DNA from: Nonomuraea cavernae
Lineage (GTDB): Bacteria > Actinomycetota > Actinomycetes > Streptosporangiales > Streptosporangiaceae
NCBI RefSeq assembly: GCF_014646355.1
Contig: NZ_BMNH01000026.1
Span: forward strand, 33,562-85,136
Reading direction: 5' to 3'
DNA: 51,575 bases
Shown here in pieces: positions 50,656 through 51,575 of the stretch (positions within the stretch are counted from its first letter, which is position 1; each line of letters begins with the position of its first letter). Under the pieces are notes generated by a model that worked only from the letters and a program-made list of their open reading frames with translations, was not told where the DNA came from and made no database searches. A program made the position numbers and the translations under genes.

Positions 50656-51575
50656 GTGTTCGAGGTGAAGCTGGTGGTGCGGGTGAAGCTGCTGCCGACG
50701 CCTGAGCAGGCGGCGGCGCTGGAGGCGACGTTGCGCGCGGTCAACGACGCGGCCACCTGGGTGGCGGCGCTCGCCCATACCCAGCGGGTGTTTCGCAATT
50801 ACGATCTGCGCAGGCACGTCTACGGGCAGGTCAAGGACAGGTACGGGCTGGCGGCTCAGGCCGCGCAGCATGTCATCAAGAAGGTCGCCGACGCCTACGC
50901 CACCCTGCATGCCAATCTGCGCAGCGGCCATCTGGGCAGGCCCGGCTCCGTCCGGCGTGAACGGGTGCAGGCCAGGCCGATCGTCTTTCGCCCGGGCGCG
51001 GCCCAGCCGTTCGACGACCGCTGCCTGTCCTGGCGGATGGACGCGCGCACGGTGTCGATCTGGACCGTGGGCGGGCGGATGAAGGGCGTGGCGTTCACCG
51101 CCTCGGCCGATCAGCTCACCCTGCTGGCCGCTCACCGCAAGGGCGAATCAGACCTGGTCTGCCGCGATGGCAGGTGGTTTCTCATCGCCACCTGCGACCT
51201 GCCGGACGTTCCGGTGCGCGCTCCGGACGGGTTTGTCGGGGTGGATCTGGGGATCGCCAACATCGCCACCACCGCCACCGCCACCGGCACCGGCACCGGC
51301 ACCGGCACCGGCACCGGCGATGGTGTCCGCCACAGCGGCAAGACCCTGAACGCGGTCCGTCACCGCCACCGGGAGTTGCGCCGCCGCCTGCAGGCCAAAC
51401 AGACCAAGAGCGCCAGACGGCTGTTGAAGAGACGCCGCCGTAAAGAAGCGCGTTTCGCCGCCGACACCAATCACACCATCGCCAGACGCATCGTGACCGA
51501 GGCTGCACGCACCGGGCGAGGGATCGCCCTGGAGGATCTCCAGGGGATCCGCGACCGGGTACGGCTCCGCAAGCC
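50656..51575 (+). CDS. tnpB: TnpB, RNA-guided nuclease of an IS200/IS605-type element (3' end outside window)
   Basis: The 306 visible codons cover the N-terminal and most of the RuvC part. MFEVKLVVRVKLLPTPEQAA is a typical TnpB/OrfB start (GTG 50656; GTG 50665 is equally possible). RuvC-I has Asp197 in GVDLGIANIATT and RuvC-II has Glu293 in GIALEDLQGI; the zinc-finger and third acid lie beyond the edge. A run of Ala-Thr/Gly-Thr codons is inserted directly after the RuvC-I strand. No tnpA is visible, so it may be an IS1341-type unit mobilised in trans. The DNA-targeting nuclease role is known for the family. Confidence 0.88.
   Translation, partial: MFEVKLVVRVKLLPTPEQAAALEATLRAVNDAATWVAALAHTQRVFRNYDLRRHVYGQVKDRYGLAAQAAQHVIKKVADAYATLHANLRSGHLGRPGSVRRERVQARPIVFRPGAAQPFDDRCLSWRMDARTVSIWTVGGRMKGVAFTASADQLTLLAAHRKGESDLVCRDGRWFLIATCDLPDVPVRAPDGFVGVDLGIANIATTATATGTGTGTGTGTGDGVRHSGKTLNAVRHRHRELRRRLQAKQTKSARRLLKRRRRKEARFAADTNHTIARRIVTEAARTGRGIALEDLQGIRDRVRLRK
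51271..51318 (+). repeat. Hexanucleotide repeat in tnpB, eight units
   Basis: ACCGCC twice then ACCGGC six times, in frame, coding Thr-Ala and Thr-Gly dipeptides right after the RuvC-I motif. In frame, so it lengthens a loop without breaking the reading frame. Confidence 0.85.

Overview
The window is about 51.6 kb of very GC-rich DNA with dense genes, strong third-position G/C bias, frequent GTG/TTG starts and actinobacterial families: a mycothiol-linked DsbA-like protein, a PASTA-less Ser/Thr kinase, a DUF5130 protein, trHbO and EttA. It looks like the chromosome of a filamentous actinomycete, probably of the Streptosporangiaceae type; the genus is an inference. No rRNA, convincing tRNA or CRISPR was seen.

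1-10.4 kb: a partial aldehyde dehydrogenase, a Rv2466c-like DsbA protein, pepN, a membrane Ser/Thr kinase, a Cys-containing unknown, DUF5130 with a small membrane protein, an amidase and a NERD protein. 10.6-15 kb: ilvD, a WYL protein, an FmdB-type zinc ribbon, GNAT and HNH proteins, separated by strong hairpins. 15-22.2 kb: an S9 peptidase, AraC and VOC proteins, purU, a PiT phosphate transporter with its DUF47 partner, a NUDIX hydrolase and a penicillin-binding-like serine hydrolase. 22.2-29.9 kb: a TetR/oxidoreductase divergon with operator palindromes; a promoter, 24-codon peptide gene and TPR gene read as one unit downstream of an EamA transporter with an odd Cys-rich tail; then an HTH regulator coupled to a GNAT gene. 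29.9-30.3 kb is a gene-free, hairpin-rich stretch. 30.3-34.9 kb: mscS-glbO-aglA operon, MFS transporter and thioesterase.

35-40.9 kb is a beta-oxidation or steroid-side-chain-like cluster: SDR, MaoC/MFE-2 hydratase, TetR, acyl-CoA dehydrogenase, Ltp2-like thiolase, DUF35 and VOC. Copies of one 17-bp inverted repeat (best copy CTAGAATTTGATTCTAG) lie before every transcription unit, so it reads as a single TetR regulon. 41-43.6 kb is an accessory patch of small secreted Cys-containing proteins, one with an apparent frameshift in its signal peptide and one decayed copy, sharing a leader motif. 43.9-51.6 kb: DUF2945/DUF3140 pair, MFS drug exporter, an IS701-type transposase scrap and a 36-bp tandem repeat, ettA, a GGEEF cyclase and a TnpB gene running off the right edge.

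The order and strand of the DsbA-like gene, pepN, DUF5130, HNH, glbO, aglA, thioesterase and ettA match my recollection of Mycobacterium tuberculosis Rv2466c-Rv2477c. The window therefore looks like an old actinobacterial backbone with lineage-specific insertions. The best candidates for something undescribed are the peptide-TPR unit, the secreted Cys-protein patch and the structured region upstream of mscS.
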